NCBI GenBank assembly: GCA_963920665.1
Contig: OY987267.1
Span: forward strand, 22,444,001-22,508,000
DNA length: 64,000 nt
Source of the DNA: Straminergon stramineum
Lineage: Eukaryota > Streptophyta > Bryopsida > Hypnales > Calliergonaceae
Reading direction: 5' to 3'
The notes beneath the pieces are model-generated. The model was not told the DNA's origin and made no database searches. It saw nothing but the letters and a program-made list of their open reading frames with translations. This document shows positions 1-13,745 of this stretch, in pieces; the first letter of the stretch is position 1, and every line of letters begins with the position of its first letter. The translations under genes were made by a program, and so were the position numbers.

Positions 1-1565
1 TATACATGGAAAGCCTTGAATCATTCCATTTTGATTTAAGACATGAAAGTTATGAAGAGTTTTAGTTGTGGGGAGTTTGTGGGTAGTAATGGAATCTCTA
101 CTCTAAAATAAACTTTGAAGACCTATATTTTACTCAATTTTTAATATTTTTGGAGAAAAATAAAAATTTGAGGTGTATATTGTTTCTCAGAACAATTTCA
201 CCACAGGGATTGGCATTTTTCAATTCCATAAATAAATTATAAACAATTTAGTATTTTGAATCATTTTACTTCTTTCAAGTTACTATTTTTTTCCTATATG
301 TTGTACAATTCTAAATGATCTAAAATTTTTCAAACGTGTAGCCAACATGACTTGAAGAATGAATCCAAAGAATTACAACCATTTTGGACATTTTTTCATA
401 ATGATGTGACCTTGTGAAGTGCATCTGCCCGAATTTTCGCAGGGCCAGAAAATGACTTTTAGTCACTTCAAATGCTAATATCTTGCAATCCAAACGGTAT
501 AAATTTCTGAAATTTTTTCCACGTCTTCCCAAACCAGATTAATACAAGATCCTACGGTTACATTTGTCCAAAAATGTATTTTTTATATAAAATTTAGTAC
601 TTGTACTAGAGATGATAGTTTTTGAGTGTTTTTGGTGAATACATAGTCAAATACCTTTAGGGGTTAACTCCTAAAGGACCATTTGTCCCCTTGGAGAACA
701 ATTTGGGTCTGGGTAGGTTCCTATGACCTCAATTTTTTGTGAAATCTTTGGAATTATTTTTAGGATGTGCAATTTTGCAAGAGCTTTGTATATATTTTTT
801 AATTTCAATCAATACCCGTAGAGGAAGTTATGGAACAATAAGACAAAAATGGAGGTCAATGGGCAACACAAAAAAATCACAAAAATGTCAAAATATGTAT
901 TTTTTAAATTCCAATTTTTTTTTTCCTCTACATATGAAGCATTGATTCATTCTATTTAGACTAGTGATGAGAAAGTTATGGACAATCTTAGTTTTTGGGG
1001 CAATCTAAGTATCTTCTTGAAAAAATAACTTATATGCTTCATTTCTTAATGCAATTTTTAATAATTTTCCAAATTTTTATTTATTAGAGAGGGTTATGTT
1101 TGCTTGTTAGAACAATCTCATTGTTTTGGATTATTGTATTTTAATTTCGTCTTAGAGCTATCAACATGATTTAGTTTTTCTTTCAATCTTGAACCTACTT
1201 CTACTTAACATTTTTTTAATGGGTAAAAATTAAGTATTTTTTCCTTGAATTTTTTTTCCTAGATTCTAAACTCAAGTATCTAAGATAAAAACTTAGAAAA
1301 ATCAAAATCAATAATAAAAAAAATGGAAGTTAAGAAGATTCAAAGTCAAAAAATCTAGTCAAGCAAGTTGCCAAAAAACCACTATTTTCTTCACTTTGGA
1401 TGTAAACATCATAGTTTCTGAAATTTCTCCCCAACATTATTATTCTAGTCTCATGTAAGATCCTATGGTTAGATATGCCAAAAAAAATCCAAATTTTAAA
1501 TTGTTTTGCTCTTTGCAATAGAAGTGGCAGTTTTTTGAGTGTGTTTTGATGGAGAAAAAGCCTCC
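1..1565. repeat. Dispersed repeat A, two successive copies
   Basis: 1-660 and about 930-1560 are colinear: ATGA.AAAGTTATG, AGAACAAT.TCA..., ACAAGATCCTA.GGTTA and AGTTTTTGAGTG. The fullest match elsewhere is 37640-38300 (TGGAATCTCTACTCTAAAAT plus AAACTTTGAAG is shared exactly). No coding frame is preserved. It could be an internal or LTR part of an old retroelement, but no such hallmark was seen. Confidence 0.75.
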
Positions 1566-2830
1566 GCCCATTAGGCAGGGTAATTTTACTCCCGTAAATA
1601 CTTCGTATTGGATTCTTATACCCACCTGTACTTGCCTGCCATGGCGCCCAACCTGTCCCAATTTGAAATGCTCACTGGGAGCAGAGAGATCCTAACTTAA
1701 TTTATTGTCAATTTGTGCATGGGTGAGCTCAAGTGAGTCCATGGGAAGGAGGGAAGGAAGGCTTATATATTTCTCTATATTGTAATAATATTAGGATACC
1801 CCTGGGAGGGACCGGGGTCGGCCCGGCCAGGGTGCAGGTGTTGTAATCTGCACATGGAGTAACTTAGTATTTTAATGACTTGGGCCGTAACTTGAAAGTA
1901 CTGCTTCACACAGAACGACAGGCCCAGGGGTGCACTCGATGGCCCCCGGGGTGGTGGCCGGGGCTCATGGGCTCGTGCCTCTCGGGGAGAATCTCGCAGA
2001 GCTCAGTGGTTCCGTTTGTGGGGGAGAACCCCCGAGGGCAGGTCGGGGCGGGGCTGGCAGCTCAAGATGGAAGGACTTCATGACATGCAATGGGGTCAGA
2101 TGGTGGACAGCCAGATGGGTTGAAAGAAGCATGGGTAAGGAAAGGAAAGGGAAGGAAAGGGAAGGTAGTGCAATTGGGAGGGATACTGTATGAGTGTGAG
2201 GGGGCCAGACGACCAGAGGGATGGAGCCTGGAGAGGGGGGTGGGGTTCCATGGGGTATGGCGGGGCACCCATTGGGGAAGGGTTCTAGTGGACCGTGTGG
2301 GTGCTAGCTAAGCTAGCTTGTGGATTTTGTGAATGTTGAGTGCAATTGCTTGCTTGCTGCTGCTGCTGCTGTCTTTATCCCTCCCAAGGGCACAGCTCGG
2401 GCTTTGGGACCGTCTTTGGGCGGTTGCACGCACGAACTTAACTTATGGTGTGCTCATGAGTTAGGGCAGGGCAGGGCATCGACCAAGTTCCATCATGACT
2501 TGGGTTCCCAAACATCATGGGGACCGAGAATGGAAATCACCTTTTTTGCAAGCAGGGATAACAAAAAGAAGATGGGCCAAAAGGATACGTTAAGTTGGGC
2601 GAGCACTCAATGTCCATTTTGGTTGTAACAAATCATAATGACGGGCAGACGGACGGACCTCTTGTGGGGATTGGATTTTTTACTGCCGGGGGCAATGCCA
2701 TCCGTCAAGTCACCGGCAAGCCACTGATGGTCGACCGTATCCGTCAGATTGAAACAAAATGATGAAAAATGCAAAGGCTTGAGATTACTCAAGAAGCATC
2801 TCAGCTCGGTGTATGAATAGCTTTCCAAAA
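1566..2830. other. GC-richer island 1, no gene proven
   Basis: GC-rich blocks (GGGGTCGGCCCGGCCAGGG near 1810, CCCCCGGGGTGGTGG near 1944), an AAGGAAAGGGAAGG tract (2136-2165) and (GCT)n near 2354. Short ORFs on both strands overlap each other and match nothing known. Confidence 0.6.
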
Positions 2831-3170
2831 CCAGAAAGGTTCTCCTATACTAGTGGAAACTTGTGTTCAAAACAAAAATTTGGACCTTCCCTGCCACTGA
2901 TCCATTAATAAAGCATGAGATTCGGGTATTTTTTACTCATGATTTAAGAGGACATACAGAAAACCAGTCAAGTAAAAACATAACATCCACTAATTTTATT
3001 TTATTTTGCACAAATAAAAGTATTTATACTTCATGTAATCTGAACCATACACAATACTATGGTTACATTTTTTCATTTTGAAAAATAAAAAATAAATAAA
3101 AAATAAAAAATAATTTTTTTTTGCATACTATTTTCCATTTTTAGTATTGGTAGGAGTATTGTGAGACAGG

Positions 3171-5245
3171 AAAGCTCGAATGTTACATCAAAACTCCCTC
3201 CAAGATACTACATGAATTCTTTGGTTATATCAAAGTTCCTTCAAAGATACCATGTGGATCCCTTCATTCGCCCAAAATGATTTTATCTTCAATTCAACTA
3301 CTTGGATTGGTGAGAGGATTCAACAAGGGAAAGCAATGGAATATTACATCAAAGCTCCCTCAAAGATACCATGTGGATCCCTTCATTGTTCCGAAATGAT
3401 TTTATCTTCAATTCCATTATTTGGATTAAGGAAAGGATCCAACAAGGGAAGGCAGTGGAATGTTACATCAAATCTCCCTCAAAGATACCACGTGGATCCT
3501 TTCATTGTTCCGAAATGATTTTATCTTCAATTCCATTATTTGGATTAAGGAAAGGATCCAACAAGGGAAGGCAGTGGAATGTTACATCAAATCTCCCTCA
3601 AAGATACCACGTGGATCCTTTCATTGTTCCGAAATGATTTTATCTTCAATTCCATTATTTGGATTAAGGAAAGGATCCAACAAGGGAAGGCAGTGGAATG
3701 TTACATCAAATCTCCCTCAAAGATACCACGTGGATCCTTTCATTGGCCCAAAATGATTTTACCTCCAATTCCATGACTTGGATTAAGGAGAGGATTTGAC
3801 AAGGGAAAGTTGGAATGTTACATCAAAGCTCCGTCAAAGATACCATGTGGAACCCTTCATTGGCCAAAATGATTTTACCTTCAATTCAACTACTTGGATG
3901 AAGGATAGGATCCGACAAGGGAAAGCAATGGAATGGTACATCAAATCCCCCTCAAAGATAGCACGTGGATCCCTTCGTTGGCCCAAAATGATTTTACCTT
4001 CAATTCAACTACTTGGATTGGTGAGAGGATTCGACAAGGAAAGGCAGTGAAATAATACATCAAAGCTCTGTCAAAGATACCAGGTGGATCCCTCCATTGG
4101 TCCGAAATGATTTTACCTTCAATTCCATTATTTGGATTAAAGACAGGATCTGACAAGAGAAAGTAGTGGAATGTTACATCAAATCTCCCTAAAAGATACC
4201 ACATGGATTCCTTTGTTGGCCCAAAAGATTTTACCTCCAATTCCATCACTTGGATTAAGGAGAGGATTCAACAAGGGAAGGCAATGGAATGCTACATCAA
4301 AGCTCCCTCGAAGATACCACGTGGATCCCTTCATTGGCCCAAAACGATTCTACCTTCAATTCCATGACTTGGATGAAGGACAAGATCCGACAAGGGAAAG
4401 CAATGTAATTTTACATCAAAGCTCCGTCAAAGATACCACATGGATCCTTTCATTGGCCCAAAATGATTTTACCTCCAATTCCATCACTTGGATTTAGGAG
4501 AGGATCCAACAAGGGAAATCAATGGAATGTTACATCAAAACTCTATCAAAGATACCCAATGGATCCCTTCATTGGCCCAAAATGATTTTACCTCCAAATC
4601 CATTACTTGGATTAAGGAGAGGATCTGACAAGGGAAAGCTGGAATGTTACATCAAAGCTCCGTCAAAGATACCACGTGGAACCCTCCGTTGGCCAAAATG
4701 ATTTTACCTTCAATTCAACTACTTGGATGAAGGACAAGATCCAACAAGGGAAAGCAATGGAATGTTACATTAAATCCCCCTCAAAGATAGCACGTGGATC
4801 CCTTCGTTGGCTCAAAATGATTTTACCTTCAATTCAACTACTTGGATTGGTGAGAGGGTTCGACAAGGGAAGGTAGTGGAATGTTATATCAAAGCTCCCT
4901 CAAACTTCTCAAAGATACCATGTGGATCCTTTCATAAACACAAAATGATTTTACCTTCAATTCCATTATTTTAATTAAGGAAAGGATCTAACAAGGGAAG
5001 GGAGTGGAATGTTACAACAAACCTTCCTCAAAGATACCATGTGGATCCCTTCATTGTCTGAAAATGATTTTACATTCAATTCAACTACTTGGATTAAGGA
5101 GAGGATCTGACAAGGGAAAGCAATGGAATGTTATATCAAAGCTCCCTCAAGGATACCATGTGGATCTCTTCACTAGCTCAAAATGATTTTACCTTCAATT
5201 CAATTGTTTCAACTATTGAGAAGATTTGACAAGAGATATGGAGTA
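3171..5245. repeat. 119-bp minisatellite array, about 17 units
   Basis: The anchor CAAAGATACCA(C/T)GTGGATCC recurs near 3242, 3361, 3480, 3599, 3718, 3834, 3953, 4071, 4190, 4309, 4427, 4546, 4664, 4783, 4909, 5028 and 5147, with a decayed unit at about 3200. Units at 3360-3760 are nearly identical, so they were amplified last; the flanks are diverged. Many units carry CCACGTGG next to GGATCC. A 119-bp period is not a multiple of three, so the short overlapping ORFs in the array are only shadows. Confidence 0.97.
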
Positions 5246-6726
5246 GCTTGCTTGATAGTATTAGGTAGGCAGTTACTTCTTCTTTTGAGGGGATAGTGAC
5301 AAATTGTGTACCTAGTGTCAATTTCAATGAAAAACACATGTGGTTTCCAAAAACAAGACACATGGTATCATCTCATTGATTGCTAGGCTTTTTTAGAATT
5401 TCTGAAAAAGATAGATGTTTAATTTTCCTATTGATTGTAAAACTTTTGAACAAAATTTTAAGCAAATCCCTTTAGTGAAATGAATTCATGAATCCAATAT
5501 GTAAAATCCACCTAGAAAGCCCATATTTATATTCTTTGGGAACAAGTGGAACTTGCAAACCATAGAAATTTTATCTTTTTTTTTGCTTGTAAAATACATA
5601 TGTTTTCCACATCCACATTATATATTTGAATTTTGTAAGCATATTTGTATCCATATCATGTATTTTTTAGTCTATTTTCCATATTCCTCTTGTGAACATA
5701 TCCATATTCTATATCCACACTTTGTATCCAAATTTAGACGGACAAGATCTTGTATTCAATAGGCATGAATGCCTCTAGGTTTTTCATAAGATTAATGACA
5801 TTTTAAAGGGGGGGAGGATTTTTCTTGAACTCATATCAATGACTCTTCATTTTTCCAAAAGACGGGGAAGGAATTGAAATACAAACATCATGTTTGTATC
5901 TTTGGGGGGGATAGTGTTATCTAAAAGGCATTTTACAAAGCTTTTTTATGGGGCAAACAAAGATCTAAGAACAAGGAAGACATTCTAATAAAATATGACA
6001 TGCTTTGAGGTTTTAACCTTGAGCTGACAACTGGGGAAGTTAGGAAGGTGAAGCATAACTTAACAAAGTTGCATCCTATTTTATTCATTTGAGGTCTCAT
6101 TGGCATTTCTAATTTTTTGACGAGTATGAGAAATGGTCTTACTTAGCATGCTAGTAGTGTTTACCTTTTTGCATTAGAAGAAATTTTTCCTTCGTGTGAC
6201 AAAAGAAACCCATGGGAGAATTGACCCCTCATTGCCTTAGGCAAAGACCAAGGCAAAGATAAATTTGAAAAATTATTTCCTATTTAATACTAATTAATTT
6301 TTTATTTGTTGACAATCCTAGCTAATTTAGAGTCTTTGATTGTCAAATTTTCATTCAAAATTTTCAAAATTAATCATTGGAGGTAAATATTCAGTTCTCA
6401 TTTTTCTACAAGGATGAAAAGGGCATTCAAGGGGGCAATCCTTAACATTAAAAGGACAAGACCTATCATCAAAGTATTCAACCAAAAATGATCCAATTTT
6501 TGGACCAATAGGTACATTCTTCATTGTAAGAAGAGTAACCCTGGATCTCATCCATTAGACACTTTTGACCTCAATGTCTTTAGAAGGTTCAGGAAGGCTT
6601 CATGTCATATATATACCATTCAAGTTGTTTGTTCTTTGGATCACTAAAGAATTAATTTGCATGCTAAAAATGTTCTATCAAAAGATAGTTTTAAAAAGTA
6701 ACATTTTTTTTCCAGGTAGAACAATT
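5246..6726. other. AT-rich stretch without recognised gene
   Basis: Only short frames; T-runs and a GGGGGGG run near 5808. No repeat partner noticed in this window. Confidence 0.5.
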
Positions 6727-6744
6727 GGGGGGGGGGGGGGGGGG
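6727..6744. repeat. Homopolymer G18
   Basis: Eighteen consecutive G residues in otherwise AT-rich DNA. C-runs of 8-11 occur elsewhere (for example 16688, 18412, 31809). Confidence 0.95.
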
Positions 6745-6769
6745 CTTATATCTCCAATTATCACCCAAA

Positions 6770-7085
6770 AAATTTGTTATCTTTAAGCAAATGCAATTAT
6801 AAATCATTCAAAAAATGCATGCCAATTTTTACAAGGTTTGGAGCAATAGAAGACCTTGCACTCAAGTGAGGTACATTTAGAAAACAAAATTTTTGCTTGA
6901 TTGTGCCCTATATACTCTAGCTAGTCATCCCCTTATCCACTTGCACATCCAAGGAATTATTTTCTTGGGACAACCTTTGATTGGCTAGGTTTCAAAAAAA
7001 GTACATTTGAGGGATTTGGGTAACCCTTGAAGGTGGGTAAGAACTATAAAATCGTTGATTGGGCATTTAGGCATTAACTAGCTAC
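6770..7085. repeat. Dispersed repeat D, copy 1
   Basis: Colinear with 13295-13745: AAATGCAA(T/C)TATAAAT, ATGCATGCCAATTTT, CAAGTGAGGT.CATT, GATTGGCTA and GGCAT.TAGGCATTAA. No coding frame. Confidence 0.75.
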
Positions 7086-7359
7086 ATTTCAATATAAAAT
7101 GTAGCATGTTTGTCATTAAATGAATATATAATTCTTTATGAAAATGATTGATTATTTTGATATTTTGAATTTTTATGAAATTTCTACATTGTTTGAGAAA
7201 ATTACACTTAATACATGAATACTTAAATTATATAAATACTGGTAGCTATACATACTATTTACAATGAAATTAAACCTTAAATTAGAGGATGAATTTGTAA
7301 ATGAATATTTTGAATATGAACAAATATGAACAAAGTTCCCCTACCAAATACTAGAAAGT

Positions 7360-8690
7360 TTGGACAAGTTCGTATGATCTCAATTTTGGAAATTATTTAA
7401 GGAATAGATTTTTTTTTCAATGGGTATTGAAGACAAATATAATTCCATTATAAGCACATAATTCTTGAACTTGAACAATGTATTCACCCCCTCCAAAAAA
7501 ATATTCTACTTTTTAAATTTTGTTTACTTGAGAACATCGTACCCACTACCCCCCAATGGACCATATCATCCAAGTTTGACTTCGTGTTCTTCTAAGACAC
7601 TGAATAGGTCTTTTGTTTTATCTTTTTCGGTTTAATTTGATTATTTGTTGACCAACACATGTGATGCTCTTTACTAATTTTGGTGATGTCAATATAACAT
7701 CATGCCCTCATCTGAATTATATTTCTTACCATACAATCAATTGGTTTGACCCTTTCCAAATCTTGAATCCTTTATCTATAAGAAGAAAAATATTAATTAT
7801 TTTTGGATTTGTGTTGTAAAAGTTAAGAAAAACCATTTGGTGGAAAATAAAGAATCTTCCTAAAAGATAACATTTGGAATTTCTTTTTAATCCAATTTTC
7901 ACAATTTTCCAAACAAAAAGGTCCATAGGAGCTTGCTTAGGGGTTAGATTGTTTGCTAGAACAATCTCATTGTTAGGATTGGCATGCTTTAATTCCATTT
8001 TGGAACTATTAATAATTTATTATTTTCTTCCATCTAGCATTTACACCCAATTCATAATTTCTTAAAAAATAAAAATCTTTTTTTTAAAAAGACTCTCAAC
8101 TTAATTTGTCCAACATAAATGAACTTGAAATGAATATCCACAGTACAATTTTTATAATTTAGAAGATTCAAACTAAGCCTTACATACCTTGCTTTACTAG
8201 CAACTTAGGCATTCAAATGCCTAATATTTCATGAAAGTCCAAAAAGAAAGCTATGCAAGACTAAAATTTAATTTATGCTATTTAGACAATCATTCAAATC
8301 TAAATAAGGTATGGGCATTTGGCAAGGTTTAGATACTTCATTGAATGAATGCATGTCATAGAATTGAGTGAATGAATAGAATAGATTTGGAATTCAAAGT
8401 CAATTGTAGCATAGTCTTACTAAGTTGGGTTTTCTGTAAGTTTCATATATTAATTAAAGGTCCTACTATAAGTTGAGTTGGAAAGACACTTTTGAAACTA
8501 AGTATGATGAATTATATCTTGAAGCAAAATAAAGACTTTCCTTGTTACAAAGTTGCAATCTTCATAAATTTTTAGACTTTTATAACAATTCAAATCATTG
8601 TATATTTTTAATGAGCTTAGGTTGGCAATATAAGTATCTTCTTGAGAAAAATTATTTTCTTAGAGATTCATTCTTCATCATTTCATTATA
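7360..8690. repeat. Decayed pieces of repeat A
   Basis: AGAACAATCTCATTGTTAGGATTGGCAT (7957-7984) matches 1108-1140 and 180-215. TAAGTATCTTCTTGA near 8630 matches 1005. Between them is AT-rich DNA with no gene. Confidence 0.55.
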
Positions 8691-9782
8691 TTTTTGAGAC
8701 AATAAATTTTTTGAGTTTGGAATGATTGAAATAATAAATTTATCCATATTGTAGAACATAGATCATTTTCATATAGCAACATAATTTTTTTTAACATTAG
8801 TTCTTAAAAGTAAAAAAAAATTTTATGATTTTGTTTGATACCATTGACCATGTTTTTTTCCAATCCATCTTACCTGTTTACAAATCAAAAATAATGTTTT
8901 TTTAGTTGTTATAAAGTAAAATGTGAACCTCATTGCATAGAGTGTGGGTTTGCAAAGTACAATACACAATGGGGGTCATTGCAATTCACTACAAGGTGCT
9001 ATTTTCATAAACTTACGAAATTCCCATGGTAAATGCGCATTGAACTTGAGGTGTAAAATTTGAAGGGGAAGTAGATTTGGGACTATTGGAGCTACATGAT
9101 CACCAAATTAAAAGAATCCAGAAATAGAGTATTCAAAATTGAGAAATTAATCCAATAATGAATGTTTATTGCAGTGCATAATGTATTCTAAATTTAGAGG
9201 TCGTTGATAGCAATTGACATCATTTAAAAACATTTTAGTGTTGGTCTTTAGAATCATAAAGGTTATCTTTTATGTTCATTTTATTTAATATTTTTTTATC
9301 ATTTGTATATCTTTTTAATTATGTTTAAATTTGTAAGATATCCCCATGGAGGATACAATTTGTACGGATACCATTTTACATCATTTTTCTATTAATCATT
9401 TCAGAATTCAATAATAAGGTATGCAATTGGAAGATTTTTCAAATTTTCAACTTATTAAATTGTCCTAATAAAACTATATTTGATATTTGATATTCAACCA
9501 TTAACAACTTTTTGACCTCAAGACTCACTTATTTTATTCCTAAACAACCTTCTAAAGATATGAAAGTTGCATATTTTAACATGCTAACTAAGTCTATTGC
9601 AAAACACCCAATCCTTGAAATCCGGATTCCCTTGTCACAAAAAAGAAAGAGCAAGACTCCTCTCCCTCGTGACCATTATCCTCTTGATTTTCTTGTGCAC
9701 CACATAAACAAAGACAACAAATGAAAATATTTCTGCCCAAAGCTTGCCCTCTAGTTCCATGTAAGGTAGGAGGCTCAAAATC

Positions 9783-9930
9783 CGCACAGGCTCTAAAACC
9801 GCACAAGCTCTAAAAATGCACACCTCCTCAAATGTACATTGTGTGTACCTGGTTTTTTTTCATCTTTACTGGGATGTACCATCAATGTACATTTGAGGAG
9901 GTGTGTGGTTTTAGAGCCCCGTGCCATTTC
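9783..9930. repeat. Hairpin with a 23-bp perfect core stem, plus 17-bp tandem duplication
   Basis: Core arms 9819-9841 (CACACCTCCTCAAATGTACA plus TTG) and 9883-9905 are exact complements. Weaker pairing (GCAC..GCTCTAAAA) extends the stem to 9801-9924, with a 41-nt loop between the core arms. Just before it, the 17-mer CCGCACA(G/A)GCTCTAAAA is repeated head to tail (9783-9816). An outer pair TAAGGTAGGAGG / CCTCCTACCTTA (near 9762 and 10099) may mark a larger element. Confidence 0.7.
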
Positions 9931-10499
9931 AACTTCAAAATTTCATAACTAATTCAGCAAAGCTTCAAAAAAATATGAAACGACTTGGATTAGATGTCAA
10001 TTCCTCTTGTCTTTCAAGAAAAATTTACTAAAAAAATATTTCAATAAGTTTCACCTCCCCAAAATTCAGTTTCAGCTCTTAGATGGGCACTTTATGGACC
10101 TCCTACCTTAGAGTAAACTTGTCAAATACCACACAAACAAAACTCAAATCCTTCTCCCTATAAATATAGAGACTTGCATGTTTTGAAATTTGGCATGATT
10201 ATCAAATGTCATTTTAAGACTCCCCTTCAAAAAATAGAATGTAAAAAAATTTCTTCCTACAAAATTTATTGCAATTTCAAGACAATGAAGCTAAAATCTA
10301 GTTAGAAATCCCTTCCACCCTTCATCACACAGTGTACGGTCATTGAGCAGTGACACAAAATTTTGTTCCCATTGCAATTAAAATGGCAGTTGAATCATAC
10401 TGTTAGTGTTCAATAAATGGCAACAGTTGTTGTCTGGTTTTTGGATGTGTGCAGTAAATAACAAGTTTACTCTACTATTTTCTTTATCAATGGAAATTG

Positions 10500-11800
10500 T
10501 CCATGTTTTAAGAAGGGGGGAAGACCACAAATGGAAGAAAACTGCCTTACGATGAAGCTGGTGGCAAGACCATCTTGGTGCATGTCATTGCTAGTATGGC
10601 AATAAAGGGCAGCCTGCATGTGCTAGGAAATGCAGAAGAAGAATAACTTTGGTCTTCTGACCAGTATAAATGAAGAGTCTGTTGGGTAGAGTTCTACTAT
10701 CAAAGCCATGAAAACTTACAGTACCTGCAATGGAAATTGTCCATGTGTTTCAAGAAAAGAAAAACAACTAAACTTACAGTACCTAGGAAATACACCATAG
10801 GGAAGCTCGAGGCTCTCCTCCTGCCGGGAATGTATGCCATAAATTGTGTTTGCATTGCATCATCTGCTCAAATGTAATATAAATTACCTTCCATCAACTG
10901 AAGTGCAAGTGGGGTAGAGTCTGTCTGAGCTTGACCCACCCCCCTTCACACACACCACCAATGGATGGTGCGCGCTGAGCCTCATTATTCTGCACAATAT
11001 GGGTATCAGTCTAGTTGTAGCCTAAAAAGGTGGTGCAGCCCTTTGCCTTGCCTTGCCTTGTCGACTGTCCTTCCATAAAGTGTTTGATTGCAAATGGCAG
11101 GGGGACTCATAAGCACGCACACAAAAGCATTCAATGCGGTAAGACAGAAAGTGAAACAAGCTTCCCCATGTACAACTCATGTGGAAGAGGCCGGGGCTGT
11201 CATTTCGTCATTCCAAAAGCCAGTAACTTACTAGAAGTTACGTTATTGATGTTCAACAGCAGGCAGCAGGCAGTCCACTCCTAGCTGTCTGCACTGCACT
11301 GCACTGCTGCGAGAAAACCAAATCCCTTCCGTCAAGACCAACTGAAACTGATGAAAATACCCAACATTTTTGGGCAGAGAGACATGGAGAGAGAGAGAGA
11401 GAGAGTCGGTGTGGATCCCATGGAATTAACTCATCCATGGATTCAGTTCCCGCGGAATAACTGAAATTTTCTTTCTGCATGAGTTTTCAACCCTGCCTTC
11501 TGGGGTAACTTAGGAAGTTAAGGGCTGGTGAAGCCCACCGATCAACAATGGTATGGGAGTCTGATTTTTTCTGGAGTCCCCATTCCATGGTTGATCGGCA
11601 AGCTTCATGGGCTGTGACTCCATACGGACACCAGCTTTTAGGGTGTGCACTCAAGAAAAAGATTGGTGTTTTATTTAGGTTTATGGCTATGGTAAAATAG
11701 AGCTCAAACCTTGAAGAGAACCAATATTTTTTGTCAAAGGCATGCTCATCACTCACGAGATCGTCCATTGCCTTGGATAAACGTGGCATTCCTAAAACTC
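10500..11800. other. GC-richer island 2, no gene proven
   Basis: Contains (CCTTG)3 at 11042, (GCACT)3 at 11290, (GA)n at 11390 and GTTAAGGG near 11517. A 100-codon minus frame (11487-11789) has no recognisable family. Confidence 0.55.
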
Positions 11801-12829
11801 GGGGTTTTCATCTAGGGTCCTATCATGTGCCATTCAGCAAGATTATATTACTTGCTTTGTGAGAAACATGGTATCTGTAGACTAAAAAATTGACTCTTGT
11901 GAAGCCCAATTAGACTAGTTGTGGGTCTTCTAATAGTCATTCTCCTTACTAGCACATTCTTGTGCTTCCACCAAAGCACATCCCTTCTATTTATTCACAA
12001 ACAATGGGAACTCTTCATTAGAATGGAGTATGATTTTCGAGTTCCAATTGTTTATATTTATTGATTCTAGGTGCAAATGCTCTAAAGGAATTGGACAAAA
12101 CACCATCTTATACCATGAATTAATGAGTCAGGGATGAATAAGATTAGACATGCCATTCCAAGTTGTGGTGCCATTAGCCAATTCCTTATATTGAACATGA
12201 GGTATTGTAATATTTGGCAATTTTCAAAAAAAACTATATTCAATCTAGAAAATCATATACAAGAACAGATAATCACAACCATATAATAATTGAAAAAAAC
12301 AATCTAATCAAATTCTTGAAAGTAATAGAAAATGTAAAAAGCTACAGATATTTAATTTCCAAAGAAAATATACGTCAATGCAATAATAATGATGAATTTT
12401 GAAATATCATTTAAATTTAAATCTTCAAATCAAATAATAAAATAGTAAATGAAATAATTTATTTTATAATTTATTTGAAATAATTATTGAATAAAATAAC
12501 ATTGACTTTTGTTTGAGAAATGGTAGAAATTACATCATTGATAAAACTTCAACATCCTCAAATATTTTTCTATTGTTTTTTTCATCTTTTAAATCCTTAG
12601 TGTTCCGTTTACAATCATGTTTCTACAAAGTTTTTTGGGTAAGACTTGCAAGTTCAAGCAAGATGTGCAAATCCTCCTTTACCTCTAAAACTTGGTAGAT
12701 ATGTAACTAACATAATACAAATGAAACAATAAAAATTTCCTTATGTAATTCAAAAATCTCACTTTAGGAGAAGTCAAATTTGAATAACCTTGTCAGGCAA
12801 GGGCCAAAGATAGTATTACTTGTAACTTC

Positions 12830-13040
12830 AAATACTATAATCTTTCAAACTATTGGATTAAAGTTTTAGAAATTTGTTCCTTTTATTTATGTAGTAGTCT
12901 ACATAAATTTTGAATTCCAAAAAAAGATTTTTCTTTTCATTTTCTTCTATTTGCCCTTAAAGTGATAGTTTTTGAGAAGTTTGTCCAAAATGTACCCAAG
13001 TCATTTAGGGACTTAGGATTAAGTTCTAAATGCCTAAGGG
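12830..13040. repeat. Partial copy of repeat A
   Basis: ACTTCAAATACTATAATCTTTCAAAC and GTGATAGTTTTTGAG match the 3' half of the family (455-640). Confidence 0.55.
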
Positions 13041-13294
13041 GTGGCATCCTTTCAAAATCACCTCCAAATTACCATTTAATTCTTTTTAGAATCTTTGTTT
13101 GAAATATCTAACTACAAGATCTTATTCCTCACTATCAAATTAGTTTACCCTCTAATTTTGAACACTTTGATTGTATAGTTATTGAAATATCTCAATCAAA
13201 AGTGCAATTTTTGAAAAAAAAAAATGGTGTTTTGGAAGGGGAGAATTATTTCAAGGGATCATATTTTAATTTTTCAGAAAAGAAGAGTTTATTA

Positions 13295-13745
13295 TTTTTT
13301 ACCAAATGCAACTATAAATAGTTAAAGACATGCATGCCAATTTTCACAGGGATAGAACAAATGGAAGAGCCTCATAGTCAAGTGAGGTCCATTGGAAAAA
13401 CAAAAATTTCATCTAACTCTTGGTGATTCACTATATATTCCAACCAATCAAACCCTTGCCTACTTGCACAATCGTGAAATTTTTTCTTGGGATGACTTTT
13501 GATTGGCTAAGTTTATTTCTTAAGACAATTTGCCATGTGCATTTCTTAGAGTGTTTGACTTTGAAAATCATCCAAAGTGGAGTTTTGGTCCAAATCAATG
13601 CAAATTTTTTTGGGCTATAGAAAGATAGCTTGTCAAATTACATGTGAAAAATATGAAATTTTGAAAAAGTGTATTTTGGAGATTCAAGCAACCTTTGAAA
13701 CTAGTCAACAACTATAAAATGGTTGATTGGGCATCTAGGCATTAA
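13295..13745. repeat. Dispersed repeat D, copy 2
   Basis: The longer partner of 6770-7085, with about 100 extra bases in the middle (near 13520-13640) around ATTTCTTAGAGTGTTTGAC. Same orientation. Confidence 0.75.

Noticed and set aside
3252..5186. Several overlapping frames of 60-108 codons with repeated peptides
   Set aside because: Shadows of the 119-bp minisatellite; the period is not a multiple of three, so the same DNA is read in all frames.
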